DNA of 40,256 bases from Mycoplasma sp. CSL7475-4. GTDB lineage: Bacteria > Bacillota_I > Bacilli_A > Mycoplasmatales > Metamycoplasmataceae. Within the stretch, counting starts at the first letter, position 1. Each line of letters starts with the position of its first letter. Position numbers and translations under genes: made by a program. This document shows positions 9,850-20,899 of the stretch, one piece after another. The notes below the pieces were generated by a model. It saw only the letters and a program-made list of their open reading frames with translations. It ran no database searches and was not told where the DNA came from. The stretch lies in the NCBI RefSeq assembly GCF_024834065.1, contig NZ_JANUYA010000008.1:1-40256 (forward strand). Reading direction: 5' to 3'.

Positions 9850-11334
9850 ATGAAGCAGTTTTTCAACAATCTAGGCTATAACATGTCTAAAATGTGATAC
9901 AAAATTACGCACTGATGAAAAGATTTTTGAGAACATAGATCAGTAACAAAAAAAATACTATTTACACTCTCTTTCTTAGCAATCTATGTCATAATGACCA
10001 CAATTGGTGCCCCTTTTGTTCGCATCAATAAATCTGACTTAATTAATCAAGATACTTTTTTCAACACATTAAATCTTATCGGTGGAGGTGGATTACGTAA
10101 CTTCTCGTTAGTCGCCTTAGGAATTAGTCCTTTTATTAACGCTTCGTTGATTATGTCGCTTTTACAAACTCGGTTATTCCCGGCGATTCATAAGTTAGGA
10201 CAAAGCGGACCACAAGGGAGACGAAAATTAAATGTTATAACTAGAATTTTGACTCTCTTTATTGCGTTTCCACAAGCAATATTACTCTCTCAATCATTAG
10301 GTAGAGGCGAGAATCCATTTATAGAAATTTTACCAGTCTTTGGTCCAGCATCATTGACTGCCACAACTTACTTTATTGTTCCTATGATTCTAATAGGAGG
10401 ATCGTTATTCTCACTATTTATTGCCGAACAAATTACAGACAAAGGAATTGGTAACGGGACATCATTGATTATTTTTACAGGTATGGCGTTTGCTTTACCA
10501 AATCAATTTAGACAAGCTACTGCATTTTTTGTCGGTAATTCTTCATCATCATCTCTATTTATCGGATCATTAAAATTTGTCGGTTACATTTTTGTTTTTG
10601 CTATCACTATTTTTGTTGTTGGTCTTATTTACAATTCTGAACGTCACATACCAATTCAACAAACAGGGGCAGGAAGATCTAGAAACGTCAAAGAGATGGG
10701 TAAATTACCAATTAAACTAAACCCAGGTGGAATAATGCCAATTATTTTCTCAACAATGGTTATTTCATTCCCGTTAATGATTGCAAGAATTTTACCTTCG
10801 GGTAACGCAGCAAAAGCGTGAATTAACGAATATATGCAATTTACATCACCACTAGGATTATCATTGTTAGTTGTAATTACGTTTTTCTTCAGTTATTTAA
10901 TGGGTATTCAACAATCAAAAATCGATAAAATTAGTGAAGATTTTGCTAAAAATTCAACTTTCATCCCCGGTATTCAACCCGGAGAGCAAACAGAAGATTA
11001 TTTATTCGGCATTGTTTTAAGACTTTCAACATTCAGTGCTTTTTACTTAATTATTCTAGCTTCATTCCAATACTTACAAATTATTGTTTTAAAATGACCT
11101 GCAGCCATAGCTTTCGGTGGAACCAGTGTTATGATTTTAGTTTCGGTGGCAATCGAAACAATAGGCCAATTTAAAGCGAGATTAAAAACAACTCACTTTG
11201 CTAAACAAAAACAATTATCTCGTCAAGTTAGCGATCGGATCACATACGAAAATGTGTACACTGAACATGGTCCAGACACTAAACAAAAAGATAAAAACAA
11301 TAAAAAAACAAATGGAGAAGGATTACTATGATAG
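9850..11334 (+). CDS. secY: Preprotein translocase subunit SecY
   Basis: SecY forms the membrane channel through which proteins are exported. The 494-residue protein has about ten hydrophobic segments and SecY landmarks: GISPFINASLIMSLLQ, the GQSGPQGRRKLN cytoplasmic loop, ITDKGIGNGTS, and the RHIPIQQTG and KLPIKLNPGGIMPIIF regions. The N terminus is somewhat extended and Trp-rich, with four UGA codons in the first 35 residues. The start at 9850 has GAAAGGA before it. The last codons read CTA-TGA-TAG, so the protein ends Leu-Trp and stops at 11332-11334, overlapping the adk start by 7 bases. In most bacteria secY follows rplO; here tkt precedes it. Confidence 0.96.
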
Positions 11335-11987
11335 AGAAAAATGCAAAACTAAATATGGTGTTTATGGGGCCTCCAGGGGTTGGAAAAGGTACTGTTGCAT
11401 CTGTTATTTCGAGCACTAATGAATTTGTTCATTTATCAACCGGAAGTATTTTTAGAGAAGAAATTGCTAAAGCTACTCCTTTAGGTCTTAAAGTTTCTGA
11501 AATCGTGAAATCAGGTAAATACGTTACTGACGATATCACTAACGAAATAGTTAAAAATAAATTAACTGAATTAATGTCGCAAAATAAAAAAGTTATTTTA
11601 GACGGCTATCCTCGTACAATTAACCAAGCACAGTTTCTTGATAACATCGAAGGTTTCGAATACGTTGTTGTTTCACTTTTCGCCCAAGATGATTTAATTT
11701 TAAAAAGATTATCAGGCAGAAGATTTTGTCCACAATGTAAAAGTAGCTACCATGTTCTATACATGCCATCAAAATTAGGTGATAAATGTGAAAAAGATGG
11801 TGTTGAATTAGCAACTAGACCAGACGACACAATCGAAGCAATTAAAGTACGTCAAAAAATATACCACGATGAAACCAAACCATTACTTGACTTTTACGAA
11901 CAAAATAACAGAGTTATTTCAGTTGATGCAAACGGCAATGCCGATGATATAGCAAAAGATGTCTTAGCTAAAGTAAAAAACAATTAG
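11328..11987 (+). CDS. adk: Adenylate kinase
   Basis: Adk converts ATP plus AMP to two ADP and balances the adenylate pool. The 219-residue protein carries the P-loop GPPGVGKGT (14-22), the AMP-binding region around LSTGSIFR, the LDGYPRT motif (about 91-97) and the RPDD region with downstream arginine. The lid has a zinc-binding set C134, C137, C154 and D157, as in the structural-zinc adenylate kinases of Gram-positive relatives. GGAGAAGG precedes the ATG, which lies inside the end of secY. Synthesis is therefore likely coupled to secY, as in many spc operons. Confidence 0.97.
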   Translation: MIEKNAKLNMVFMGPPGVGKGTVASVISSTNEFVHLSTGSIFREEIAKATPLGLKVSEIVKSGKYVTDDITNEIVKNKLTELMSQNKKVILDGYPRTINQAQFLDNIEGFEYVVVSLFAQDDLILKRLSGRRFCPQCKSSYHVLYMPSKLGDKCEKDGVELATRPDDTIEAIKVRQKIYHDETKPLLDFYEQNNRVISVDANGNADDIAKDVLAKVKNN

Positions 11988-12003
11988 ATTTCAAATTCAT
12001 GTT

Positions 12004-12040
12004 AAAAATAGCATTGCGAAAATGCTATTTTTATTATTTC
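12004..12040 (+). terminator. Terminator after adk
   Basis: AAAAATAGCATT (12004-12015) pairs perfectly with AATGCTATTTTT (12021-12032) around a 5-base loop and runs into further T-rich sequence. It lies 17 bases after the adk stop and ends the secY-adk unit. Confidence 0.75.
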
Positions 12041-12110
12041 ATCGATTGAGCCCAATTCCAAAACAAAACACAAACTGACTAAATTATGTATAAAATGGGC
12101 TGAATGCTAA

Positions 12111-12138
12111 ATAAAAAAATAAGGCACAATTGCCTTAT
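12111..12138 (-). terminator. Terminator of the protease gene, overlapping its stop codon
   Basis: On the minus strand ATAAGGCA-ATTG-TGCCTTAT is an 8-bp stem with a tetraloop followed by a run of seven T. The 5' arm contains the UAA stop codon of the protease gene (12135-12137). Confidence 0.7.
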
Positions 12139-15100
12139 TTGAAAATTGATTCTCTAAAGTTTTTAGTTAGCGCATTATATGCTTGAATAATCGTTATTTT
12201 CAATTCATATGATTGAAAACTGTTGCGGTTATTTAGTGCTAATTTACTTATATCTTTATCGATTGCGATATTAAATAAATTCTTAATATCTTCACTACTT
12301 GTGATAGTGTAATTTTGATTATTATAACGAATCGTTACTGGTCTAATTGTGTCTTTTTTATCTAAACGTCTTTTGAACATAGCTTTTTTGAATTCGTTGT
12401 AGTTTTTGTATTCACCATTGAAAATTTTACTTAAAACGAAATCTTCACTTAACAACTCGTTTGGCGATAATTGTGACGCCAATGCGTCGGTAGCATAATT
12501 AACAAACCCATTATCTCAGCCAAATTCTGCTAGTAATTCAAAAACATTTCTTCTAAAAATTAAGCCACCAGTTGCACCTGTATCATTTGAGTAAGCGGCG
12601 AAAATAGGTCTAAATAAACTTATATTATAGTAATTATCGTTATTATTACGCAAGTAATCACTAGTTCCAGGTTTTAGGCCATATGTTTCTAATTTAGAAA
12701 TAATATTATTATCAATTAAATCATTAACATCATTTAAATTCATCGCTTTGATACTGTTAGCATCTAGTTGAACAACTCTATCACTTCCGTGTGTGTAACC
12801 TTGATTTATGTCTTCGGGACCATACAATTCGTGATGGTTTTTCATTGTTGAATCATCTTTGTGTAAAGTTAATTGATTAAAGAACAATGCTTGTTTTTCG
12901 ACTGGTTTTGACAAAATAACTTCAGCTTCTAGCGCATCTAATAAGTAGGTTACGTCAAATAAACCTTTTAAGTAATCTTGGAAATCTTGTTTTGAATTAA
13001 ATCTATCAATACTATTATTCGAGGTAACAGGACCTTTTAAATCAAGTACAAAATTAAAACCATAATTAGGCGAGCTATTGCTTGTTATCGATTCAAATAG
13101 ACCTAACGCAAACGCCTCAGGACCAATTCCTTTACGGTATTCGTGACCTTGTAATCATGTTTTGTGATCATAGGCGTGGGTTAATTCGTGAGTTAAAGTT
13201 GCCATTCCTTCAATATCCAATACGTCAGCACTATCAAATCTAATTACTTTAGTATTTTGATTTGCATACGCTGAGTCTTTAAGTGGTGATTGAGGGTGTC
13301 ATTTATTGATTGGGCCAAAGAAATCATTTACTGGGGTGTAACGTGTGTCGAAGCGTTCAGCTCAACGTCGTTTTTGACCACCAAAACGTGGTTCTGGTGT
13401 TCCATCAACACTTGAAACAATTAAATAACCATCAAAAATTTCGGCTGTTGAATTAACAAGGTGTTGTTTTCCTTCTGCGTTAGCAATTTTGTACATTAAC
13501 TCCATAAATTTTCTGTATTTGATTGATTTATCAATAATTAATTGATTTACTTCGGCTTTTTTGTTTTCGTATTCAGCTTTATTATTTATCAATAATTGTT
13601 CATCAATACTACGTCCGTAGCCACCAAAGAATAGTGTACCTAGAGTTGAAATAATATAGACATTATTTTCACTTAAATTAAGCAATGGTAGAATGTAACT
13701 ATTTGCTGTTGCTTTATTTTTAATCTGGTTATAAACGCTTACATCAACATCAGGATAAGAAAGCATTTTTTCTTCATGAACAAAAGCTTTTGTTGATGAT
13801 TTGAATCATTCGTCCATATTCGTGATGTTCATGAACAATTTAACGTTATATTCTAGAAATTCGAATAAGTCTTTATTAGTTAATTTACTAAAGTATTTAT
13901 TGAAGGTTTTAAAGTTATTGCTAATTAGTAATTCTTCAAAATTCAATGACCCAATTTCAATTAAGAAATCAATATTTTTAATTGAATTATTATAGAAATT
14001 AGGGTTAAATAACATTATTTTTCTAATATTAAACTCACCGAAGTTAATATTGAATAAACGATTAATATAGGCTAAGCCAAGCATAATTTTTACTTTATTA
14101 TCAAGAATTTTTTTCTTGATAACTTTTGCTATTTGTTCATTATTGTAATCACTATTTTGGTAGTTGGCAAGTAGTGATTTGACAACATCACTTAATTGTG
14201 AATTAATTTCAGCAAATGATGAGTCTAAGTACAACGCTTTCATTGTTTCTTCAGTAGAAGTATTGAATTTTTCTTTGTTTTTATTGTTATATTCATCTAA
14301 TTTCACTTGTTGGATAAAATCGTTTGCATGAATATCAAGACCACTTAGGCCGGCAACAATATCGTTAACTAATTGATCGTTTAAATTCAAGTGTTGATTT
14401 GGTGAATAAATTAAATCAGCGCCTAGGCGATATTCGTAATAATCGCTTTGTTCAAACCTTGTTGGTGTTGCTAGATTGTAAGTTGTTGAGGTTCCATCAT
14501 CAAATTTAACAAAAAGACGATTAATGCTATCTTTATCATATAAATTAGAAACAAATTGATCGCCGTGCATTGGCATTAGTGAGTATATTTTTTTACTGAA
14601 TAAAAGATCAGAAGTGCTTACTAAATTACCGTATTTGACAATAGTATTTCTGTCAAAATTAGACATTAATTTTGCAATATTCTCGTACGCTACTTGACGA
14701 GATGAATCATAGTCAGGTAGCATTGAATAATCTACGGTATCAAAATCAGCATTAGCAAGTGGTTCTAAATCTATACCTCACGATCTCAATAATCCTTTTG
14801 CGTTTTCAAGTGTAATTGTAGTATCTGAATTTTGCTCAGAAATTATTTTATTGTCTGAAGTTTCTGAACGCGAAATTTGAGCAAATAAATCAATATTTTG
14901 ATTTTTGGCGTCAACAATATTTGAACTTGCTTCAGCATTGTTGATAATACCGATAATTTGAGCTAGTTTAGTGTTTTGGAATTGAGTATTATTATTGACG
15001 TTTATTCGACCTGAAATATAATTTCTTTCTATCTTTTTATCTAAAGCATTAGGACTAGTTGCTTTAGCAGCTAAAAGAGCAAAATATTGACCATTTTTAT

Positions 15101-17804
15101 CATCAGAAGTTATGTTTAAATCTACTTTTAAAACACTATTTGTAACTGATGAATCAATTAACACTGAACTTAGTCCACCAACTGAAGATGAATCTATAGA
15201 ATTTTGTACAAATGTAACATTACCCTCAATAAATAATTTAGTAATATCACTGTTTTGAATTGTTTTAGCTAAAATACCACCGTCTTTATTTAAAACAACA
15301 TTTGAATTCAATATTTTGAAATTTGATATTGATGAATTTGTTACTTTGTTGAATAGTGGTTTATTCAAGTTATTGATTGAGTAATTTTTGCCATCAACGC
15401 TTCTTAGAGTACCGCTAAAATCAATATCGATATATTGCTCTGCTTCAATTGGGTCAGCAAACAGATCAGAACCAATTAGGAATGTACCGCTAGGGTTTTG
15501 TTTAATAGCAGCAATTAATGTATTAAAATCAGTATAAACGTTTGCTTGTTCACTGATTTCATCAACGAAGAACGAATATGTTTCCGCCACATCATTTTGA
15601 CTATTGAACGACACTAAATTATCTTGATTTAAAGTGATTTTGTATTTATCGCCAACTTTTTCAATAGATTTTACTGGAATTAAATTTTCAAAATTGTCGT
15701 CAACAATTTTGACCAAAAAAATATTAGGATCAATGTTATTTGCACTTAAGGAAGCGACTTTTTTAGTAGTTCCATCTTGATTAACTAAAAGCAATTCACG
15801 TGCAGTTATGTTTTTAAACTCAACTGATTTAATTGAATATACACCACTCAATTTATCCATTTTTTGCGAAAGATCTTCTCTGGCATCATCAATTTGTTGT
15901 TGTGTAGATTCATTACTATTTCAAATATTTTTCGCTTGTTCTAAAGCAGCAATAAATTCACTTTTGTATGTTTGATTTTCTTCATTTCGGTATGTAACCG
16001 AATCACGTTTTTGTTCAGCTAAGCGAATTGTTTTTTCTAATTCTTTTTTATCGGCTGGAATGATCACTTTTTCTTTAAAACTAACTTGCAGAGAAAAATA
16101 ATTTAGTTGCGTGTTGATTTTAATCGAGGCAAAATTGCCATCCATAACTATATCATTAGGTTCAATGGGTGAATTATTAGCGCTAATTTGACTAACCTCT
16201 TGACCTTCAGGAATATTTATTTTAAACAAAAGATAATTGTCTTTTTGCGTTTGTCTAAACGAATCTGTACCATTAGGAGAAACAATTTTTTCATTACCCA
16301 TAACATAAATAGTATTTGTCTGTTGTAAATGCTCGAATTCGACGCTAAAAGTCGAGTTTTGAGTTATTGGGTATTTAAATAGTCCTTTAGAAGTGTCAAC
16401 ATCAATAATGTTGCCGTTTAATTTAACATTTGTCACTCTCTTATTTGTAGGTACGTCAATAAAAATTAATGCCTGATCGCCTTCAGTAAAATGATTTTTG
16501 TCAACAGAATCACTAATGTATAAATTATCACCTAAATCGATTGAATAAGTGCTTTTTGCTTTAGCTAAATCTTTAAATTCAACAGAAATTTCAGTATTAT
16601 TACGCATTAAAAATGAGTAAACATTGTTTTTTACAAAACGTTTTCTATTTGAACCATTCACAATCAATGCTTTTATTTCTTTACCTTCAGGCACATTGAT
16701 ATTAACACTAACATTTTGGCCAAAACTTATTTTATTTGTGTCCGCAATATCATTCACACTTAAATTAGCACCCAGTGTTAAAGAATATTTATTTTCTTCA
16801 TAGACAGCAATCAATTCGTGTGCTTGTTTAGTTGCGTTAAATGTAAAGGTATTGTTAACTACATTATCAATGTTTTCGACTCCATCTAACATTAAAGAAG
16901 TCAAGGTAGAATTTTTAGGTAATACCAATTTTGTCACAACTTCTTTACCAACGTGGGTAGTAATGTTATCTCTTTCAAATCCAACTAATTTTATATATGA
17001 TTCAATTTCCTTTTCTTCTTGCTCGTTGTTATTGCTATCTAGTTGTTCGCCAGTATTATTCGAATCAGAACTAGTATTTGACTCATTGTTATCTTCAACT
17101 GTTTCTTTTTCTTCATGTTCATTTTTGTTGCTATCTATTTGTTCGCCAGTGTTAGCTGAATCAGGAGTAGTATTTGACACATTATTGTCTTCAACTGTTT
17201 CTTTTTCACTTGTATTTTGTTTTTGCGAATTAGATAAAATTAAGTTAATTTCCGTGTTTGCCTCAATCACAACACTGAAGCGATTATTTTTGATTAAATC
17301 TTTGCTTTCAAGCGAATTAATCAATAGTGATTCAATAGATAAGTTTTCATCATTTGAAATTGAAAATTCCAATTTTTGACCATATTTAACTGATCCTAAA
17401 TCAATATTATCGTTCAATAAAATTAAGTTATTTGTTGTGCTTACATTAAAGGTCAAATCGGTATATACTGCTTTTATTTCTTTGATATTTTCCTGAGTAA
17501 ATGTGTATGTGTTATTGACAATTTCTGACTTTTTATCAATTCCGTCAACCAATAAACTTTCAATTTTTTTACCAGAAGGAACAACTAACTTTAAGGTTAG
17601 TTCTTGACCATTTGTTGTTTTAAATGAACCGGTTTTTCCACTTTTAGCATCAACTAAACCTTCAATTTTTAGAACAATAGTTTTATCTTTATTTTCACGA
17701 GATTTCAATCCTAAGCCTAGTCCTAAACCCAGCCCGATTGCAGTCACTGCTAAGCCGCCGCTTATAACACCTGCAATTATTATTTTTTTACGCTTGTTTT
17801 TCAT
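12135..17804 (-). CDS. Large ZmpB/IgA-protease-like (peptidase M26) zinc metalloprotease, membrane-anchored
   Basis: One open frame of 1889 residues, broken only by UGA Trp codons. An N-terminal hydrophobic segment with a Gly-Leu tract (about 8-33) likely anchors it outside the cell. Next come Ig-like repeats of about 110 residues sharing VPxGKxIxSLxVDG-type segments (about 45-580), interrupted by a duplicated acidic 32-residue unit. A FIVAR-like helical segment follows (about 590-652), then a region with 'GTLRSVDGKNYSINNL' (about 795), which resembles the GLUG-type segment before M26 protease domains. The catalytic motif is HELTH (H1539, E1540, H1543), followed by YRKGIGPEAFALGLF, where E1563 is the likely third zinc ligand as in the ZmpB/IgA1 protease family. 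Family members cleave host IgA or mucins; the substrate here is unknown. AGGTG precedes the ATG. It is opposite in direction to adk and map on either side. Confidence 0.85.
17013..17204 (-). repeat. Tandem 96-bp repeat (two copies) inside the protease gene
   Basis: Two adjacent 32-residue units both begin KETVEDNN and share a TGEQ-DSN segment. They encode an acidic, Asn/Ser-rich linker. The copies differ at about nine residues. Confidence 0.85.
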
Positions 17805-17837
17805 TTCACCTCCACTATTACTTTATAAAATGATATG

Positions 17838-17857
17838 TTATTTACCTTGATAAATAA
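17838..17857. promoter_or_regulatory. Small inverted repeat in the protease/map divergent region
   Basis: TTATTTA-CCTTGA-TAAATAA is a perfect 7-bp inverted repeat about 35 bases upstream of the protease start. It could be an operator or simply reflect AT-richness. Confidence 0.25.
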
Positions 17858-17941
17858 TCAAAATTTAAGATATTTTTCAGATTGAAGTAAAAATAGCAAA
17901 AAATAATGATAAATTTATAAATTTTTGGTAAAATATAAAAC

Positions 17942-17958
17942 GTTATATTGAATATAAC
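17942..17958. promoter_or_regulatory. Inverted repeat upstream of map
   Basis: GTTATA-TTGAA-TATAAC lies just before the AGGAGG site of map and just after the AT-rich promoter-like run TAAAATATAAAA. It may form a short hairpin in the leader or a binding site. Confidence 0.25.
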
Positions 17959-17976
17959 AATATTGCAGGAGGCAAG

Positions 17977-18726
17977 GTGATACATATAAAAAATCAAAAA
18001 CAAATTGAAGATATTATCAAATCTTGTCAAATCTTGGCCGAGGTTAAGCAAGTTGTTTATGACCACATAAGACCAGGAGTCTCATTAAAAGAACTGGATA
18101 CAATTGCTTTTAATGAAACAGTTAAAAGAGGTGCTAAACCTGCATTTTTAGGTTTATACGGTTTTCCTGCTACCGCTTGCATCTCTGTAAACGAAGAATT
18201 GATCCATGGGATTCCGGGTGACTACGTATTGAAAAACGGAGATATAGTTTCTTTCGATATGGGTTGCAACTACAACGGAATGAATAGTGATAGCGCCTTC
18301 ACAAAAGGTGTTGGCGATATCTCGCCTGTAAATAAAAAATTGATTAGAGTGGCTAAAGAGGCTTTTGAGGCTGGTGTAGCAGCTATTAAACCAGGAGCTA
18401 GAGTCGGCGACATTAGTTATGCTGTTGGTCAAGTAATCAAGAAAAACAAATTTTATACCCCTTCGGAGTATTGCGGTCATGGCATCGGTTTCGATGTTCA
18501 TGAAGATCCCGATGTTTACAATGATGGTAAACGAGGACAAGGTCCGTTATTAGTTGATGGCATGGTAATTTGCATTGAACCAATGGTTATGCAAAAAAAT
18601 GCCCAAATTAAAGTAAAGAGAGATCAGTGAACTGTTGTTAGCGCTAGCGGTTTAACTAATGCTCATTACGAACATACTGTACTAATAAAGGACGGCAAGG
18701 GTGTAATATTAACGAAAGGAATTTAA
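17977..18726 (+). CDS. map: Methionine aminopeptidase, type I
   Basis: Map removes the initiator methionine from new proteins. The 249-residue protein has the family's metal ligands: D94 (SFDMG), D105 (NSDSAF), H168 (CGHGIGFDVHE), E201 (CIEPMV) and E232 (HYEHTV), with the conserved substrate histidines H77 and H175. The start is GTG, chosen because AGGAGG lies directly upstream and the N terminus fits the family. A UGA Trp sits at residue 218 and the protein continues to UAA at 18724-18726. It touches infA with no spacer. In related genomes map usually follows adk directly; here the protease gene separates them. Confidence 0.96.
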
Positions 18727-18942
18727 ATGGCAAAAGATGCTATTAAATTTAAGGCCGTAGTCAAGCAAGCTTTTTCAACTGATGAATATGAAGTGGAACT
18801 TGAAAACGGTTTAGTAATTAAAGCTCACATATCAGGTAAAATGCGTGTAAATCACATCAGAATATTACCTGGAGATTCAGTAGACGTAGAAATAAGTCCT
18901 TACAATTTACAATTAGGACGTATTATCTACCGTCATAAATAA
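18727..18942 (+). CDS. infA: Translation initiation factor IF-1
   Basis: IF-1 binds the ribosomal A site during initiation. The 71-residue product is a single S1/OB-fold domain of the usual length, with the conserved [23 protein letters not shown] core and [13 protein letters not shown] end. The ATG follows the map stop immediately, with AAAGGA within the end of map as the ribosome site. It sits in the order map-infA-rpmJ-rpsM typical of bacterial alpha-type operons. Confidence 0.96.
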   Translation: MAKDAIKFKAVVKQAFSTDEYEVELENGLVIKAHISGKMRVNHIRILPGDSVDVEISPYNLQLGRIIYRHK

Positions 18943-18951
18943 GGAGAAGAT

Positions 18952-19065
18952 ATGAAAGTAAGAGCTAGTGTAAAAAAAATGTGTAAAGATTGTCGTGTTA
19001 TTAAACGTAGAGGAATTATCAGAATTATCTGTGTACAACCTAAACACAAACAAAGACAAGGATAG
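18952..19065 (+). CDS. rpmJ: 50S ribosomal protein L36 (bL36)
   Basis: A 37-residue gene with AAGGAG before its ATG. The product [20 protein letters not shown] has the zinc-ribbon pattern CxxC, then C and H ([13 protein letters not shown]). The length, motif and position between infA and rpsM identify it. Confidence 0.96.
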   Translation: MKVRASVKKMCKDCRVIKRRGIIRIICVQPKHKQRQG

Positions 19066-19073
19066 GAAGATTA

Positions 19074-19439
19074 ATGGCTAGAATTTTAAATATAGAGATT
19101 CCAAACAATAAACGTGTTGTTGTTTCATTAACATACATTTACGGAATCGGTTTAACAAGATCAAAAGAAATACTTGCAAAAGCAAATATCGACGAAAACA
19201 TTAGAGTTAAAGATTTATCTGAAGAACAATTATCAGCAATTCGTGAAGTAGCAAGAGAATACCAAACAGAAGGTGATTTACACCGTGAAGTTTCATTAAA
19301 CATCAAACGTTTAATGGAAATCAAATGCTACCGTGGTATGAGACACCGTAAAGGTTTACCTGTAAGAGGGCAATCAACTAAAAGTAATGCTCGTACACGT
19401 AAAGGTCCAAGAAAAACAGTTGCAGGGAAGAAAAAATAG
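19074..19439 (+). CDS. rpsM: 30S ribosomal protein S13 (uS13)
   Basis: A 121-residue protein of normal length. It has the N-terminal [21 protein letters not shown]-type start, the helix-two-turn-helix region and the basic C terminus [14 protein letters not shown]...[14 protein letters not shown] that contacts 16S rRNA and tRNA in the small-subunit head. AGGAAG precedes the ATG. It is co-transcribed with rpmJ and rpsK. Confidence 0.97.
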   Translation: MARILNIEIPNNKRVVVSLTYIYGIGLTRSKEILAKANIDENIRVKDLSEEQLSAIREVAREYQTEGDLHREVSLNIKRLMEIKCYRGMRHRKGLPVRGQSTKSNARTRKGPRKTVAGKKK

Positions 19440-19448
19440 GAGTTAATA

Positions 19449-19853
19449 ATGGCTATATCAAAAAAACAAACTAAAAAATCTAAAAAAAGATTAGTTGTTA
19501 GTGGTGTTGCACACATTCACTCAACAAACCAAAATACAATTGTTACTTTCGCTGACGAACAAGGTAATGTAGTTGCTTGATCATCATCAGGTGCTATCGG
19601 TTACAAAGGTTCTAAGAAAAAAACCCCTTATGCTGCTGGTTTGGCTGCTCAAGCTGCTACCGAATTAGCTAAAGAACGTGGTATGAAAACAGTTAGAGTT
19701 GAACTAAAAGGTTTAGGAGCTGGTAAAGATGCTGCTCGTAAACAAATCGAAGTATCAGGAATTACCGTTACAGAAATCAAGGATGTTACACCAGTGCCTC
19801 ACAACGGTACAAGACCTCCAAAACGTATTCTTAAACGTGAAAAAATGAGATAG
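19449..19853 (+). CDS. rpsK: 30S ribosomal protein S11 (uS11)
   Basis: A 134-residue protein of the small-subunit platform. Conserved blocks include [32 protein letters not shown] and the C-terminal [14 protein letters not shown]. The Trp in VVAWSS is UGA. AGGAG sits about seven bases before the ATG. It lies between rpsM and rpoA as in most bacteria. Confidence 0.97.
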
Positions 19854-19879
19854 AAACAAATAAAATAGAAGGAGAAAAT

Positions 19880-20899
19880 ATGGAAAAAATGGCAAAACTT
19901 GACTACATTCAAGTCGAAAATTTAAATTCAAACGCCAAAGAAGCTAATACAACAACTTTTGCCTTACAACCTCTAGAAAGAGGTTTTGGACAAACAGTAG
20001 GTGTTGCGTTAAGAAGAGTGTTATTGTCAAACATTACCTCTTTAGCTTTATGTGCTGTTAAAATCGAAGATGTTGAACATGAATTTGAAGTGATGAATGG
20101 TGTAGTTGAAGATGTTACTACATTATTAATGAATTTACGTAAAGTTAAATTCCAATACAAACCTGAGTTAGTTAATGATGATGAAATCATTAAGGTTGTC
20201 TTAAAAGCTGACCAACCTGGTCCTGTGACTTCGAGAAACCTTGAAGTAGTAAACTCAAATATCGAAATTACAAGCAAATCAGTTCACTTAGCAACAATCA
20301 GTGCCAAAGGAAGTTTACACCTAGAAATGTTCCTTCGTGCTGGACGTGGTTATTTACCAAGCGATAAAAACAAAAAATTTATTTCAACTTCAAACTTTTT
20401 AAGTCAAATTCAATCAAATATCAAAAAAGGAATTTTGATTGCAACTGACTCTAACTTCAGCCCAATTGAAAATGTAAACTACAAAGTGAGTGAATTAAAC
20501 TCTGCTTCAAACGAAATTGAAGAAAGACTAGAATTTAATATCACTACTGACGGAACAGTTGGTGCTAAGGAAGCAATCAAACAAGCATGTGAAATTTTAG
20601 TAGCTCACTTTAAAATAGTGGGTAATGTTGATGACATGGTTGTAGATTCAATTTTCAAAAAAGAAGAAGTTCAAAAAGAAGTTGAAAAAGAAGAAAATGA
20701 TTTAGATATTTCACAATTGAATCTTTCAGTGCGTTCATTAAATGCTTTAAGAAAAATTGGTAAAACATCATTATCGCAAATTGCTGCTATGACATATGAA
20801 GAATTAGAAAACACTAAAAACTTAGGTAAAAAATCTCTAGATGAAATTGTTTCTAAATTAAAAGAATTCGATTATGAATTAACTAAAGGAGAAGAATAA
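19880..20899 (+). CDS. rpoA: RNA polymerase subunit alpha
   Basis: RpoA dimerises to start assembly of RNA polymerase. The 339-residue protein has the N-terminal assembly domain (ERGFGQTVGVALRRVLLSNI, residues about 35-55) and a C-terminal helix-hairpin-helix domain (about 270-339, LNLSVRSLNALRKIG...NLGKKSLDEI) that contacts upstream DNA and regulators. A Glu/Lys-rich linker joins them. AAGGAGAAAAT precedes the ATG. The stop codon shares one base with the rplQ start (TAATG), so the two are coupled. Confidence 0.98.
   Translation: MEKMAKLDYIQVENLNSNAKEANTTTFALQPLERGFGQTVGVALRRVLLSNITSLALCAVKIEDVEHEFEVMNGVVEDVTTLLMNLRKVKFQYKPELVNDDEIIKVVLKADQPGPVTSRNLEVVNSNIEITSKSVHLATISAKGSLHLEMFLRAGRGYLPSDKNKKFISTSNFLSQIQSNIKKGILIATDSNFSPIENVNYKVSELNSASNEIEERLEFNITTDGTVGAKEAIKQACEILVAHFKIVGNVDDMVVDSIFKKEEVQKEVEKEENDLDISQLNLSVRSLNALRKIGKTSLSQIAAMTYEELENTKNLGKKSLDEIVSKLKEFDYELTKGEE

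Noticed and set aside
12135-17804. An apparent string of broken reading frames on the minus strand that could be called a pseudogene
   Set aside because: All pieces are in one frame and the breaks are UGA codons at positions that fit Trp. The mycoplasma code gives one intact 1889-residue protein.
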